Positions 27,268-36,918 of a stretch of 64,000 nt of DNA are shown here, one piece after another; the first letter of the stretch is position 1; every line of letters begins with the position of its first letter. The notes under the pieces are model-generated. The model was not told the origin of the DNA. It saw only the letters and a program-made list of their open reading frames with translations, and made no database searches. The position numbers were made by a program, and so were the translations under genes. Source of the DNA: Hyphomicrobiaceae bacterium (GTDB taxonomy: Bacteria > Pseudomonadota > Alphaproteobacteria > Rhizobiales > Aestuariivirgaceae); contig OMIC01000039.1 of assembly GCA_900298995.1 (NCBI GenBank), positions 124,001-188,000 on the forward strand, in the 5' to 3' direction.

Positions 27268-28593
27268 TCAGGCGAAGGCCCGCCGTTCGAGTCCCGGCAT
27301 GCGGCTGGCGAAACTGACGGCGCGCGCCACGAAGAAAATGTTCAGCGCCGCCCAGAGCCCGTGGTTGCCGAAGGGCGCCTCGAGAAACCACCAGGCGAGC
27401 ATGAAGATGGCGAGGGAGACGATCATCATGTTGCGCATGTCGCGGGTCGCCATGGCGCCGGTGAAGATGCCGTCAAACTGGAAGCAGATCACGCCCAGAA
27501 GCGGTGAGACCGACACCCATGGCAAGTAGAGGCGGGCGGCAGCGCGCACCTCTGTGCTCACTGTCATCATGTCGATGAGCAGGGGACCAAAGCTCCAGAT
27601 GGCGAGCGAGCACAGGAGCCCCACGACCATGGCCCAAAGGCTGGTCAGCCAGATTGCCGCGCGAAAACGCGCCCTGTTGCGCGCGCCAACCGACTGTCCG
27701 ACGAGGGCTTCGGAGGCGTAGGCAAAGCCGTCGATGAGATAGGCAGAGACCTCGAAAAGGTTGATGAGGACAGCGTTGGCGGCGACGATCACGTCACCTG
27801 ACTTTGCGCCGCGCGCCGTGAACCACGAAAAGGCGAAGACAAGGCAGAGCGTCCGGATCATCACGTCGCGGTTCATCAGCAGCGTACGCCGCAGGGCAAC
27901 TGGATTGAGAACCCGTGGCCAGGAGACGTGGGCGCCCATGGCGCGGAGTTCGCGGCTGGCAAGGCCCAGCGCAAGGATGACGGCCGCCCATTCGGCGATG
28001 AGCGCAGCAAGACCGACGCCATCAGAGGTCATGCCGAGCACCAGGACGAAGAGTGCGGAGAGCGCCATGTTGGTGAGGTTGAGGAAGAGCTGGACAACAA
28101 AGGCAAGCCGCGCGCGGGACTGGCCGATGAACCAGCCCATGATGCAATAGTTGGCGAACGCGGCCGGAGCGCTCCAGATGCGGCGATTGAAATAGGCTTC
28201 GCCATGCATGCGGATTTCCGGCGAGCCGCCAATGAGGCTGAAAGCTGCATCCCGGATGAGTGGCGACAGGGCGATGAGCAGAATGCCTGCCAGGAGTGCG
28301 ATGCCAAGCGCCCGCAGCAGGACTGCGGCCAATTCCCCCGTGTTGCCGGCGCCAATTGCCAGTGCCGACAGACCGCCGGTTGACAATCGCAGAAAGCCGA
28401 AGCCCCAGAAGATGAAGGAGAAGATCAGAGCTCCCACGGCGATTGCACCGATGTAGTAGGGCTCGTGGAGCTGGCCGATGACGGCTGTGTTGACCACTCC
28501 GATCAGTGGCTCCGAGACATTCGAGAGCATGATGGGCACGGCAACTGTCAGGACCGAGCGATTGGTCACCGGAGCGTTGGGGTCGAGGGCCAT
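27268..28593 (-). CDS. MATE-family multidrug/cation efflux transporter (DinF-like)
   Basis: 441-residue inner-membrane protein with about twelve hydrophobic segments in two six-helix halves, as in MATE transporters. The opening AVPIMLSNVSEPLIGVVNTAVIG is the DinF-branch MATE signature, and the second half contains IDGFAYASEALVGQSVGAR. The ATG at 28593 (MALDPNAPV) is chosen over an upstream in-frame start that reads into the intergenic region. It is divergent from the Lhr-like helicase, with 48 nt between the two starts. Substrates are not predictable. Confidence 0.9.
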   Translation of the reverse strand: MALDPNAPVTNRSVLTVAVPIMLSNVSEPLIGVVNTAVIGQLHEPYYIGAIAVGALIFSFIFWGFGFLRLSTGGLSALAIGAGNTGELAAVLLRALGIALLAGILLIALSPLIRDAAFSLIGGSPEIRMHGEAYFNRRIWSAPAAFANYCIMGWFIGQSRARLAFVVQLFLNLTNMALSALFVLVLGMTSDGVGLAALIAEWAAVILALGLASRELRAMGAHVSWPRVLNPVALRRTLLMNRDVMIRTLCLVFAFSWFTARGAKSGDVIVAANAVLINLFEVSAYLIDGFAYASEALVGQSVGARNRARFRAAIWLTSLWAMVVGLLCSLAIWSFGPLLIDMMTVSTEVRAAARLYLPWVSVSPLLGVICFQFDGIFTGAMATRDMRNMMIVSLAIFMLAWWFLEAPFGNHGLWAALNIFFVARAVSFASRMPGLERRAFA

Positions 28594-28641
28594 GCCGTTG
28601 CTGTTGCGTCTGCGGCCATTGCAAGTCAAGCTTGGCGGTCA

Positions 28642-31110
28642 ATGAGCCTGCCACGACGCTTTCAGGACTGGTTTGCCGCGCGCGGCTGGACGCCGCGCGC
28701 GCATCAGCTTGCCGTGCTGGCCCATGCCGTAGCACGCGACACTGTGCTGCTGATCTCGCCGACAGGCGGTGGCAAGACGCTGGCCGGATTTCTGCCGAGC
28801 CTGGCCGAGATCACGGCGCGCGGCCCGGGGCAGGGCATCCACACGCTCTATGTGTCGCCGCTCAAGGCGCTGGCCATGGATATTGCGCGCAATCTGGAGG
28901 CGCCGATTGCCGAAATGGGACTTCCCGTGACCGTGGAGACCCGCACCGGCGATACGCCCCAGGCCCGGCGGCAACGGCAGCGGCAGAAGCCGCCCGACAT
29001 TCTCATCACCACGCCTGAACAGGTCTCGCTTCTGGTGGCCGATCCACAGGCGGGACATCTGCTGAAGGGATTGCGAATGGTGATCCTTGACGAGCTGCAT
29101 GCGCTGGTGACGTCGAAGCGCGGCGTGCTCCTGTCCCTGGCGCTGACAAGGGTGCAGTCACATGCGCCAGAGGCGATCCGCATCGGGCTGTCGGCGACGG
29201 TTGCCGACCCGGACGCCTTGCGCGCCTGGCTGGTGCCGGCGGGCGCCGCGCCAGCGCCTCTGGTGATGGGCCAACCGGGTGCGCGGCCCAATATCCGCAT
29301 TCTGGCCTCGGTGGAGCGTGTGCCATGGTCCGGACATTCCGCGCTGTATGCCATTCCGGAAGTCTACGGGGAAATCCGCCGGGCAAAGATGACGCTCGTC
29401 TTTGTCAACACGCGCTCGCAGGCGGAGGTGATCTTCCAGGCGCTGTGGGAGGCCAATGAAGACAATCTGCCGATCGCCCTGCACCACGGTTCGCTCGACG
29501 TGGCACAGCGGCGGAAGGTGGAGGCGGCGATGGCGGCGGGCCGTTTGCGCGCGGTGGTCTGCACATCGACCCTCGAACTCGGCATTGACTGGGGAGAAGT
29601 GGACCTTGTGGTTCACGTCGGCGCGCCGAAGGGCTCAAGCCGCCTTCTGCAGCGGATCGGGCGTTCCAATCATCGGCTGGATCTGCCCTCGGAGGCCCTG
29701 CTGGTTCCCTCAAACCGCTTCGAGGTGCTGGAATGTCAGGCAGCCCGCGAAGCTGCCGCCGAGAATGCGCAAGATACAGATTATCCGATGGTGCGGAAGC
29801 TCGATGTTCTGGCCCAGCACATACTCGGACGGGCCTGTGCGGGTCCCTTCCGGCCGGATGAGCTGTTTGCCGAAGTCTCCAGCGCATGGACATACCGTAC
29901 TCTGACGCGGGAGGATTTCGACAAGGCCATCGACTATGTCGCGACCGGTGGTTACGCGCTCAGGGCCTATGAACGTCATGCCAAGCTGAAGGCCCAGCCC
30001 GATGGGCTGCTGCGGCTTCCCCACCCCCGGCTGGCGCTCGCGTATCGGCTGAACATGGGCACCATCATCGAGGACGAGATGCTGAAGGGGCGGCTGGCGC
30101 ATGTGAAGCGCCGGCTCGGGAAACGCGTCGTGACCGCAGGGCGCACGCTCGGGGAGGCGGAGGAATGGTTCCTCAGCCAACTGACGATCGGCCAGACATT
30201 CCTGTTTGCGGGCGAAGTCCTGCGCTTCGAGGGATTGGACGAGACCGGCGCCCTGGCGACGCGCAGCCAGGCACAAGAGCCGATGGTGCCATCCTACCAG
30301 GGCGGAAAGTTTCCGCTCTCGACCTATCTGGCTACCCGGGTCCGGACGATGCTGGCGCGTCCCGCAGACTGGAAACAGCTTCCGCCGCAGGTGCAGGGCT
30401 GGCTTTCGCTGCAACGGTTCCGTTCGGCAATCCCGGGGCCAGAGCAGATGCTGGCCGAGACCTTCCCGCGGGCGGGCAAGCATTACCTCGTTTGCTATCC
30501 ATTCGAGGGACGTCTGGCACATCAGACGCTGGGCATGCTGCTCACGCGCCGCCTCGAGCGTGCTGGGATGCAGCCGTTGGGCTTCGTCGCGTCGGATTAT
30601 GCGCTGGCGGTGTGGATGGCGCGCGATCTGTCGCTCGGACTTGCGTCGGGCCGGGTGGCGCTCGGTCAGCTCTTCGACGAGGACATGATGGGTGACGATC
30701 TGGAGGCCTGGCTCGCGGAGTCGGCTCTGATGAAGCGGAGCTTCCGGAATGTGGCGATCATCGCGGGACTGATCGAGCGGCGCCAGCCGGGTCGCGAGAA
30801 GACGGCGCGGCAGATGACCGTCAACACCGACCTGATCTATGACGTGCTGCGGAGCCATGAGCCCGACCATTTGCTGCTGCGCGCAGCCTGGGAGGATGCT
30901 GCCGACGGATTGATCGATGCCTGGCGGCTGGGTGCGCTGCTGCGGCGCATCCGGGGTGGGATCGTGCACAAGGCTCTCGACACGGTGTCGCCGCTCGCCG
31001 TGCCGGTGATGTTGGAGATCGGCCGCGAATCGGTCTACGGCGGAGCCCATGATGCCGTTCTCGCCGAAGCCGCGGATGCCCTCATCGACGAGGCCATGCG
31101 GCTTGTCTAG
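28642..31110 (+). CDS. Lhr-like DEXH helicase, ligase-associated DNA damage response type
   Basis: 822-residue superfamily 2 helicase. Walker A is SPTGGGKTLAG near residue 37, the DEXH box is ILDELHAL near 149, and motif III is GLSATVADPD. The second RecA domain contains CTSTLELGIDWGEVDLVVH and LLQRIGRSNHR, and a long Lhr-type C-terminal region follows. The length and the adjacent PdeM-type phosphoesterase match the ligase-associated helicase family. No ATP-dependent ligase or exonuclease partner gene is present in the window. The ATG at 28642 gives MSLPRRFQDWF, the usual N-terminus. Confidence 0.9.
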   Translation: MSLPRRFQDWFAARGWTPRAHQLAVLAHAVARDTVLLISPTGGGKTLAGFLPSLAEITARGPGQGIHTLYVSPLKALAMDIARNLEAPIAEMGLPVTVETRTGDTPQARRQRQRQKPPDILITTPEQVSLLVADPQAGHLLKGLRMVILDELHALVTSKRGVLLSLALTRVQSHAPEAIRIGLSATVADPDALRAWLVPAGAAPAPLVMGQPGARPNIRILASVERVPWSGHSALYAIPEVYGEIRRAKMTLVFVNTRSQAEVIFQALWEANEDNLPIALHHGSLDVAQRRKVEAAMAAGRLRAVVCTSTLELGIDWGEVDLVVHVGAPKGSSRLLQRIGRSNHRLDLPSEALLVPSNRFEVLECQAAREAAAENAQDTDYPMVRKLDVLAQHILGRACAGPFRPDELFAEVSSAWTYRTLTREDFDKAIDYVATGGYALRAYERHAKLKAQPDGLLRLPHPRLALAYRLNMGTIIEDEMLKGRLAHVKRRLGKRVVTAGRTLGEAEEWFLSQLTIGQTFLFAGEVLRFEGLDETGALATRSQAQEPMVPSYQGGKFPLSTYLATRVRTMLARPADWKQLPPQVQGWLSLQRFRSAIPGPEQMLAETFPRAGKHYLVCYPFEGRLAHQTLGMLLTRRLERAGMQPLGFVASDYALAVWMARDLSLGLASGRVALGQLFDEDMMGDDLEAWLAESALMKRSFRNVAIIAGLIERRQPGREKTARQMTVNTDLIYDVLRSHEPDHLLLRAAWEDAADGLIDAWRLGALLRRIRGGIVHKALDTVSPLAVPVMLEIGRESVYGGAHDAVLAEAADALIDEAMRLV

Positions 31111-31780
31111 ATCGCAGCGCATACGGCTCGGCAGCATGGAATTCATTCCCGACCTTTCGGGCGCGCTGTTCGCTCCGGATCTTCGGACGCTGCTCGTTGC
31201 AGATCTGCATCTTGAGAAGGGAAGCAGCCTGGCGCGGCGCGGCGTGCATTTGCCACCCTATGACACCCGCCAGTCGCTTCTCCAGCTTGGCGCGGTGATG
31301 GCGGCCACGGGTGCGGAACGCCTGATCCTGCTTGGCGACAGTTTTCACGACGAAGGGGCGCGCGGGCGCATCGATGCCGCCGATCTGGCGCTCCTGCGCA
31401 GCCTGGCGGCGGCGGCCGACACGCTGTGGATTGCCGGCAATCATGACCCCTCGCCTCCCGCCGACATAGGTGGACGGGTGGTCGAGGAGATCGTGCTGGG
31501 CGGCATCAGCCTGCGTCACCAGCCCCGTGCGCTCCGCGACGGGGAATGCGAAATCGCCGGGCACCTGCACCCGGCCGCCGCGGTCACCGCACGCGGGCTC
31601 AGCATTCGCCGGCGCTGCTTCATTGCGGATTCGCGGCGGCTCATCATGCCGGCCTTCGGGAGCTACACGGGCTCGCTCAGCGTGCGGTCGCCAGCCTTCG
31701 AGGGGCTGTTCGGCGATTTCCATGTGTGGATGATCGGGGATGCCGCGATACACCGCTTCCCGGCGGCGAGGGTCAGCTGA
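31076..31780 (+). CDS. pdeM: PdeM-type metallophosphoesterase (ligase-associated DNA damage response endonuclease)
   Basis: About 234-residue calcineurin-like phosphoesterase. Metal-binding motifs are in order: DLHLEKGSS, LGDSFHDEG, AGNHDPSPP and, near the C-terminus, AGHLHPAA. The family is found beside Lhr-like helicases, as here. The start is uncertain: the homologous N-terminus begins before MEFIPDLSG (31136), so translation must start inside the helicase gene. The in-frame ATG at 31076 or TTG at 31103 are the candidates. The stop overlaps the convergent DUF3429 gene by 8 nt. Confidence 0.85.
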   Translation: MPSSTRPCGLSRSQRIRLGSMEFIPDLSGALFAPDLRTLLVADLHLEKGSSLARRGVHLPPYDTRQSLLQLGAVMAATGAERLILLGDSFHDEGARGRIDAADLALLRSLAAAADTLWIAGNHDPSPPADIGGRVVEEIVLGGISLRHQPRALRDGECEIAGHLHPAAAVTARGLSIRRRCFIADSRRLIMPAFGSYTGSLSVRSPAFEGLFGDFHVWMIGDAAIHRFPAARVS

Positions 31781-32237
31781 GGATCACGGCCAGCAGTGCT
31801 GCGATCTGGGCGATGACGGCTCCGCCCGTGAGCAGCATGCGCAGCCGCCCGAACCACAGGGGAAGCCGTCCGGCCTCGGCGCTCGTCACGTCCCACAGGG
31901 CCTGGGAGAGGTAGCCGGCAATCAGCAGCGACAGGGCCGGGACGGGCGGCAGAAAGGCGGCCGCGAGACCCGCCAGTGCGCCCAGCACGCTGGCCGTGAA
32001 ATCGCGTCCCTGGCGGGCGGCGTCATAGGGACCCAGCGCCGTGCCCCAGCGGATGCCGCCAAGGAAGGAGAGGATGATCGCGCCATAGATCACCGTCAGG
32101 CGCAAGCCAGTCTCGGGCGTGAGCAGCGGCAGCGGCAGCCACAGTGCCAGAGCCCCGGCAGCGAAGGGAATGAGGCCGGCGAGGCCAAGGGCCAACGCCA
32201 TGGCCGGGCTGCGGGCGGGACTGGACGCGGTGCTCAT
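31773..32237 (-). CDS. DUF3429 family membrane protein
   Basis: 154-residue protein with about five hydrophobic segments and short loops. The conserved core GAIILSFLGGIRWGTAL matches the DUF3429 pattern, found widely in proteobacteria with no assigned function. It converges on pdeM with an 8-nt overlap and lies 44 nt downstream of the podJ stop on the same strand. No operon partner indicates a role. Confidence 0.82.
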   Translation of the reverse strand: MSTASSPARSPAMALALGLAGLIPFAAGALALWLPLPLLTPETGLRLTVIYGAIILSFLGGIRWGTALGPYDAARQGRDFTASVLGALAGLAAAFLPPVPALSLLIAGYLSQALWDVTSAEAGRLPLWFGRLRMLLTGGAVIAQIAALLAVILS

Positions 32238-32281
32238 GCCGCCCTTTTGACGCGGCGCGGCGGCGGAGGCAAGAGCCCGCG

Positions 32282-35200
32282 CTAAGCCACGCGGTTGCGC
32301 AGGCGCTCAAGAAGTTCCGGCGTCAGATGCCCTGTGACCTTCAGTCCGGCCCGAAGCTGGAACATGCGGATGGCGTTGGCGGTGCGGGCGTCGATCCGGC
32401 CATCACCGGCGATACCGACCCGCAGGCCTAGTCCGGCGAGCAGGCCGTGGGCTTCCTCGATATCAGCCGGTGTGAGCGATCCCATCTCGTCAGGCTTCTG
32501 GCCTGCACTTCCGGGCGCGGCGTTGTTCCAGGATGGCTCGATCACGGTGAGGACATTGGCGGAATCATCGGCCGCCGCGGGAACCCAGGCGTCCACGCGG
32601 CCCTTCAGCGCCTTGAGCTGCTTTTCGGGAATGGTCTTGGCGAGCGCGGTGGCGCGCCGCCCCGACTCCTCATCGCCCGCCCGTGCAGCGAGCGCGTACC
32701 AGACATAGGCTTCGGACGGGTCGGCGGTGACGCCCAGGCCGCGCTCGAACAGGATGGCGAGGTTGAACTGGCTGTCCCTGAAGCCACGCTCGGCAGCCGC
32801 CGAGAACCAGCGAAAGGCCTTTGCGTAATCCGGCCGTCCTGCAGCATCGCCGGCCGCCAGGACTGCCGCGTTGTGCATGGCCCTGACATTGCCGGCCGTG
32901 GCAGCGCGATCATACCAGAGCAGCGCCCGCACGGGGTCTGTCTCGACGCCCTTGCCGAGTTCGAACAGCATGGCCAACCGGTATTGCGCCGGAGCGAGAC
33001 CGCGCGCGGCGGATTGCTGATACCAGTAGAAGGCCTTGCCGAAATCCTGTGCGATGCCCTCGCCGTCCAGATAGCGCCCGGCGACGATGAACTGGGCGCG
33101 CGGATCACCTTGCAATGCGGCCTTGCGCAGCGCGTCGGTGCCGGCGGTCTCGGGCAAATCCTGCGGCGTATCGCTCCCGGCACCGGTGATGATGCTGGCG
33201 AGTTTGCCCGGGGGCAGGGCGCCGGTGATGATGGGGTCGGACTTGTTCTGTCCGACGCTCGCAAGTTCATTCACCGCGCGCGGCATCTCGATGGCGCCTG
33301 ACTGATTGGCGGGTGGCTGCGGCTTGGTCAGGCTCTGATAGGCGAAATAGGAGGCCGCCAGTAGAACGACGATGCCGGCATAGAGGAGCGCCTTGCGGCG
33401 GGTGAGGCCGGATGCGCCTGCGCTGCGCGTCGGAATGTCGGCAGGCGATGAGGTCGCTGATGGCCCGGGCTTGCGCCACAGCCGCTTGACGAGGCCGCCT
33501 GCGAAGCCGGTGGTTTCTTCCGCCGCAGTGGCCGCAGCGGCATATTCGGCACGCAGGGCGGCGGGACGCGACGAGGCCGCCTGCGCTGCGCGGCGGGCAG
33601 CGGCGATGAAATCATCCGCGCTGGACGCGGGCGTTTCGGCTGCGGCAGCGGAAACCTCGGGGAGTGTCATGCCCAGTTCAGCTGCAGCGGCAGGTTCCGG
33701 CGCAGGCGCAGCGATGGTCTGGCCTTGCGTAGGCGGCGGTGACCCCATAGCGGCTTCAGGCTGCTGACCCTCGGCAGACTCAAGTTCCGCGATGCGGTCG
33801 ACGATCTCCGCGAGGGTTTCATGCACGGCCCGTAATGTTTCCTGGGTGCGGCGTTCCGCGCCCGCAGCGCTTTCGCGGACGGCGCGCAATGCGTCCGTCA
33901 GTGCGCCGAGTTCAGCTGACGGCATGGCTTCGGCCGGATGGCCCTCGCCGCGCATCTGCTCGAGACCATCCTGCAACTGGCCGATGGCGCGCTCCATGGT
34001 CTCGAGATGACCGATCTGCTGTTCGGTCTGGGCAAGGCGCTGAGACACCGCTGCAACCGAGTCCTGAAGGTCGTGAAGGGCCTGTCCGTCGTCCTCGAGG
34101 TGCCGGGCAGTGTCGAGCCGGTGCTCGAGTTCAGCAATGCGCTGTTCGAGTGCCCCGAATTCCGGCGTGTCACGGCTCGCCGCAGCGGCCAGTTCGAGAC
34201 GGCGGTTGATGTCACCGAGGCGACGGTCCATGTCGGCGAGCGGGCGGAGATCGGGGCCCTGCGCCACCCGCGTCGAGAGCTGTTCCAGCGCGACACCCAG
34301 TGACTGGAGGTCGCGTTCGCTGGCGCTGGCCGCCTTGATCTCATCAAGACGTCGCGCCAGGTTGCCCATGTCGTTGCGCAGTTTTTCCATGTCCGCGAAG
34401 AGGGTGGCGGGACCGGCGGCCCCCGCCTGCGCCTCCTTGAGAGCCGCCAGCACGCGGCTTTCCATGTCCCGCAATTCGCCGCGCGCCGCCGTGACGGCCG
34501 ATGACTGGGCCTGGGATGCCATCTGCTGGGCAGAGGCCTTCATGGCGTCAATCCGCTCGGAGAGCAGGCCTTCGGAGCGCTGGATCCGGCTCAGCATCTC
34601 CGAGAGGCGGTTCTCGAGGCCGCCGAGCACCGGTGCCGCCCGCAGGATGTCGTCGCTGGTGGGCGCCAGGCTGCCGCGCTCGGCCATGCCGGAAAGCCGC
34701 TCCTGCATCGTCTTGAGTGAATCGCGGGTGCGCTTCTCGCTCACCTCGATGTGCTCGACCACGTTGCGGATGGCGGTTTCCAGGGCCTTGTAGCCCTGCG
34801 AATCCTCCGCCCGCTCGAAGGGCTGGGACCGACCCAGCCCGGCGATCTGCTGGCTCAGCATGGACAGCCGGTCATTGACCGCGCTCAGCGCCTCGACGGT
34901 CTGGCGCTCGTTGTCGTCGATCCGCTCGACGAGACGGGCGAGGGTTTCGGCTTCCTCGCCTGCGGGGCCGCGCGGCGGAAGTGTCGCCGTCTGGCGCTCG
35001 CGCTGGGCGAGGTCGGCGAGCTGCTGCGCGATATCCTGGAGGCGCAGGGCGCTGTCCTCGCGGCGTTCGGCAGCCGCGCTGCGGCGGCGCTCGGCCTGCG
35101 GCGGAGATGCGGAAGAGGGCGGATGATCTGGTGTCTCAGGGGAGGAGGTCACGAAGCTATCCCGTCCGAATGTGAGCCCGGCCGGAGCACCTGTAATATT

Positions 35201-35332
35201 CGCGCTCTGGTCGAGAATCACACTATTTAACCATTCCCCGAGCGTTATGCCAGCGCGGCGTGCGGCGCGCTTGGCGACCACACGGGCTTCGGGCTCGATG
35301 CCCTTGACGCTCCAGGGAATGCCCGGCTTCAT
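32282..35332 (-). CDS. podJ: PodJ-like polar organelle development protein (coiled coil, TM, Sel1 repeats, peptidoglycan-binding domain)
   Basis: 1016-residue polarity scaffold. The N-terminus has the PodJ signature WSVKGIEPEARVVAKRAARR followed by GITLGEWLN. Long coiled-coil segments cover about residues 90-560, with an Ala/Pro-rich stretch to 640. One transmembrane helix lies at about 647-668 after a basic RRKALL. The periplasmic part has four Sel1-type repeats (about 740-897, with GKAFYWYQQSAARG and YAKAFRWFSAAAERG). A C-terminal peptidoglycan-binding domain covers about 960-1016. This matches Caulobacter PodJ in domain order and size. The ATG at 35332 is used; a longer frame to 35569 reads into the promoter region. 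Confidence 0.88.
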   Translation of the reverse strand: MKPGIPWSVKGIEPEARVVAKRAARRAGITLGEWLNSVILDQSANITGAPAGLTFGRDSFVTSSPETPDHPPSSASPPQAERRRSAAAERREDSALRLQDIAQQLADLAQRERQTATLPPRGPAGEEAETLARLVERIDDNERQTVEALSAVNDRLSMLSQQIAGLGRSQPFERAEDSQGYKALETAIRNVVEHIEVSEKRTRDSLKTMQERLSGMAERGSLAPTSDDILRAAPVLGGLENRLSEMLSRIQRSEGLLSERIDAMKASAQQMASQAQSSAVTAARGELRDMESRVLAALKEAQAGAAGPATLFADMEKLRNDMGNLARRLDEIKAASASERDLQSLGVALEQLSTRVAQGPDLRPLADMDRRLGDINRRLELAAAASRDTPEFGALEQRIAELEHRLDTARHLEDDGQALHDLQDSVAAVSQRLAQTEQQIGHLETMERAIGQLQDGLEQMRGEGHPAEAMPSAELGALTDALRAVRESAAGAERRTQETLRAVHETLAEIVDRIAELESAEGQQPEAAMGSPPPTQGQTIAAPAPEPAAAAELGMTLPEVSAAAAETPASSADDFIAAARRAAQAASSRPAALRAEYAAAATAAEETTGFAGGLVKRLWRKPGPSATSSPADIPTRSAGASGLTRRKALLYAGIVVLLAASYFAYQSLTKPQPPANQSGAIEMPRAVNELASVGQNKSDPIITGALPPGKLASIITGAGSDTPQDLPETAGTDALRKAALQGDPRAQFIVAGRYLDGEGIAQDFGKAFYWYQQSAARGLAPAQYRLAMLFELGKGVETDPVRALLWYDRAATAGNVRAMHNAAVLAAGDAAGRPDYAKAFRWFSAAAERGFRDSQFNLAILFERGLGVTADPSEAYVWYALAARAGDEESGRRATALAKTIPEKQLKALKGRVDAWVPAAADDSANVLTVIEPSWNNAAPGSAGQKPDEMGSLTPADIEEAHGLLAGLGLRVGIAGDGRIDARTANAIRMFQLRAGLKVTGHLTPELLERLRNRVA

Positions 35333-35431
35333 GACGGCTTCAATTCTCGCTTGCCCGCAAACAGGCAGGCCGGCCTGAGCGCCGGCCGCTGGGCATGCGG
35401 GATTGTCCCTATCTAGGGTTAGGTGATTTGG

Positions 35432-35446
35432 TAAATATCGGGTTAA
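35432..35446. promoter_or_regulatory. CtrA-like motif upstream of podJ, 7 of 8 bases (TAAA-N7-TTAA)
   Basis: TAAA, seven bases, TTAA lies 100 nt upstream of the podJ ATG in the podJ/MerR intergenic region. The CtrA consensus is TTAA-N7-TTAA. Cell-cycle control of podJ is known in Caulobacter. A single one-mismatch site is suggestive only. Confidence 0.35.
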
Positions 35447-35575
35447 GCGCCCTCCGGCGTGTTCATGGCCCGGACACCAGGACGGACGCAGGGGGATACA
35501 CACGGCGGAGGCTCCGGCGTATAGAGGCGCGCCAGGGTGCGATACCAGCCACCACGCGAGGCGGAGCAATCGATC

Positions 35576-36013
35576 ATGACTGAGACGGACGCCAAAGACC
35601 GGTCAAATCGTGACCGGACCTATTCGATCACCGAGCTTTGTCGTGAATTCGATGTCACCCCGCGTACCTTGCGCTTTTACGAGCAGAAGGGTCTTCTGCA
35701 CCCGGCAAGGCGGGGATGGACGAGGCTGTTCAGCTACCGTGACCGGGCGCGGCTGCAGCTGATCCTGCGCGGCAAGAAGGTCGGCTTCGCGCTGGAGGAG
35801 ATCAAGGAGATGCTTGATCTCTACAATCTGCGGGACGGGCAGCTCACGCAGCTGCGCATCACCTCCACCAAGATGCGGGAACGGCTCGAGGCGCTGCGCC
35901 GCCAGCGCGTAGAGCTCGAGGACGCGATTGCCGACCTCGAGCGCACGGTCGTGGTGGTTGACGGCATGCTCAAGGAGCGTGAGGCCAAGGTGCCCAACAC
36001 CGCAGCCAGCTGA
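35576..36013 (+). CDS. MerR-family transcriptional regulator, LiuR-like
   Basis: 145-residue regulator. The N-terminal MerR helix-turn-helix and wing are clear: YSITELCREFDVTPRTLRFYEQKGLL and then RLFSYRDRARLQLILRGKK. A C-terminal coiled-coil dimerisation helix ends the protein. The sequence resembles the LiuR branch (regulators of branched-chain amino acid catabolism), but no liu genes are nearby, so the target is uncertain. There are no metal-binding Cys residues in the C-terminal part. The ATG at 35576 is preceded by GCGGAG. nudC follows after 13 nt, suggesting co-transcription. Confidence 0.85.
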   Translation: MTETDAKDRSNRDRTYSITELCREFDVTPRTLRFYEQKGLLHPARRGWTRLFSYRDRARLQLILRGKKVGFALEEIKEMLDLYNLRDGQLTQLRITSTKMRERLEALRRQRVELEDAIADLERTVVVVDGMLKEREAKVPNTAAS

Positions 36014-36026
36014 TCGCAAACAGACC

Positions 36027-36902
36027 ATGCCACTCGCCTATGTGCTGAACCAGCTTGATCGCCGCGCCAATGACCGGACGCGGTCGGAATGGCTCGCTGC
36101 GCAACGCCAGCACTCCGACGCGCAGATTGTGCGGATCGCTGGCGATTCGACACTGGTCGTTGACGGGCGGCTGGTGACGGACCGTTCAGGCAGCGAGGAG
36201 CCGGTTGTATTCCTTGGTCTGGATCCGCAGGGCAGGCCATGGTTTGCCTGCAGCACATCACAAACCGAAGGTTTGCGCGATCTGCGGAGCCTTGCCATGG
36301 ATGAGGTCCTGCCGCCCGGGGAACTCGGGATTCTCGCCCAGGCACGCTCGCTCATGCAGTGGCATGAACGGCGGCGCTTCTGCTCGAATTGCGCTGGCAA
36401 GCTCGAGAGCGCGGATGCGGGCTACCGCCGTCATTGCCCGGCCTGCGGGATGGATCATTTTCCACGTACTGATCCGGTGGTCATCATGGTGGTCCGCCAT
36501 GCGCGTGGCATTCTGCTTGGCCGTCAGCAGGCCTGGAAGCCCGGCATGTATTCCGCGCTTGCAGGCTTCGTCGAACCCGGCGAGACCATCGAAGATGCCG
36601 CGCGGCGCGAGGTCTTCGAGGAGGCCGGCGTGCGGGTGGGCGCGGTACGCTATGTTTCAAGCCAGCCGTGGCCGTTCCTGTCCAATCTGATGATCGGGCT
36701 GATTGGCGAAGCGCTGTCGGACGAGATCGTGCGCGACCCCACGGAACTCGAGGACGCGCGCTGGTTCAACCGCGACGAAGCACGCCTGATGCTGGCGCAT
36801 ACGCATCCCAAAGGCCTCTACGCGGCAAACCCCTACGCCATCGCCCATGACTTGATCAGGGCGGCGCTGGATGAGACTGAGGCGCCGGGCGGGGGAGCCT
36901 GA
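36027..36902 (+). CDS. nudC: NAD+ diphosphatase / NADH pyrophosphatase
   Basis: 291-residue Nudix hydrolase that splits NAD(H) and can decap NAD-capped RNA. An N-terminal domain is followed by a four-Cys zinc ribbon (CSNC near residue 118 and CPAC about 17 residues later). The Nudix box is GFVEPGETIEDAARREVFEEAG in outline. The NADH-specific SQPWPFLSN motif follows it directly and fixes the subfamily. The gene starts 13 nt after the MerR gene. It converges on the S24 repressor gene, with 16 nt between the stops. Confidence 0.95.
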   Translation: MPLAYVLNQLDRRANDRTRSEWLAAQRQHSDAQIVRIAGDSTLVVDGRLVTDRSGSEEPVVFLGLDPQGRPWFACSTSQTEGLRDLRSLAMDEVLPPGELGILAQARSLMQWHERRRFCSNCAGKLESADAGYRRHCPACGMDHFPRTDPVVIMVVRHARGILLGRQQAWKPGMYSALAGFVEPGETIEDAARREVFEEAGVRVGAVRYVSSQPWPFLSNLMIGLIGEALSDEIVRDPTELEDARWFNRDEARLMLAHTHPKGLYAANPYAIAHDLIRAALDETEAPGGGA

Positions 36903-36918
36903 CCTTGTGTTCCTGAGG

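Noticed and set aside
29710-31146. 478-codon open frame antisense to the Lhr-like helicase
   Set aside because: Shadow of a strongly supported gene; composition is not protein-like.
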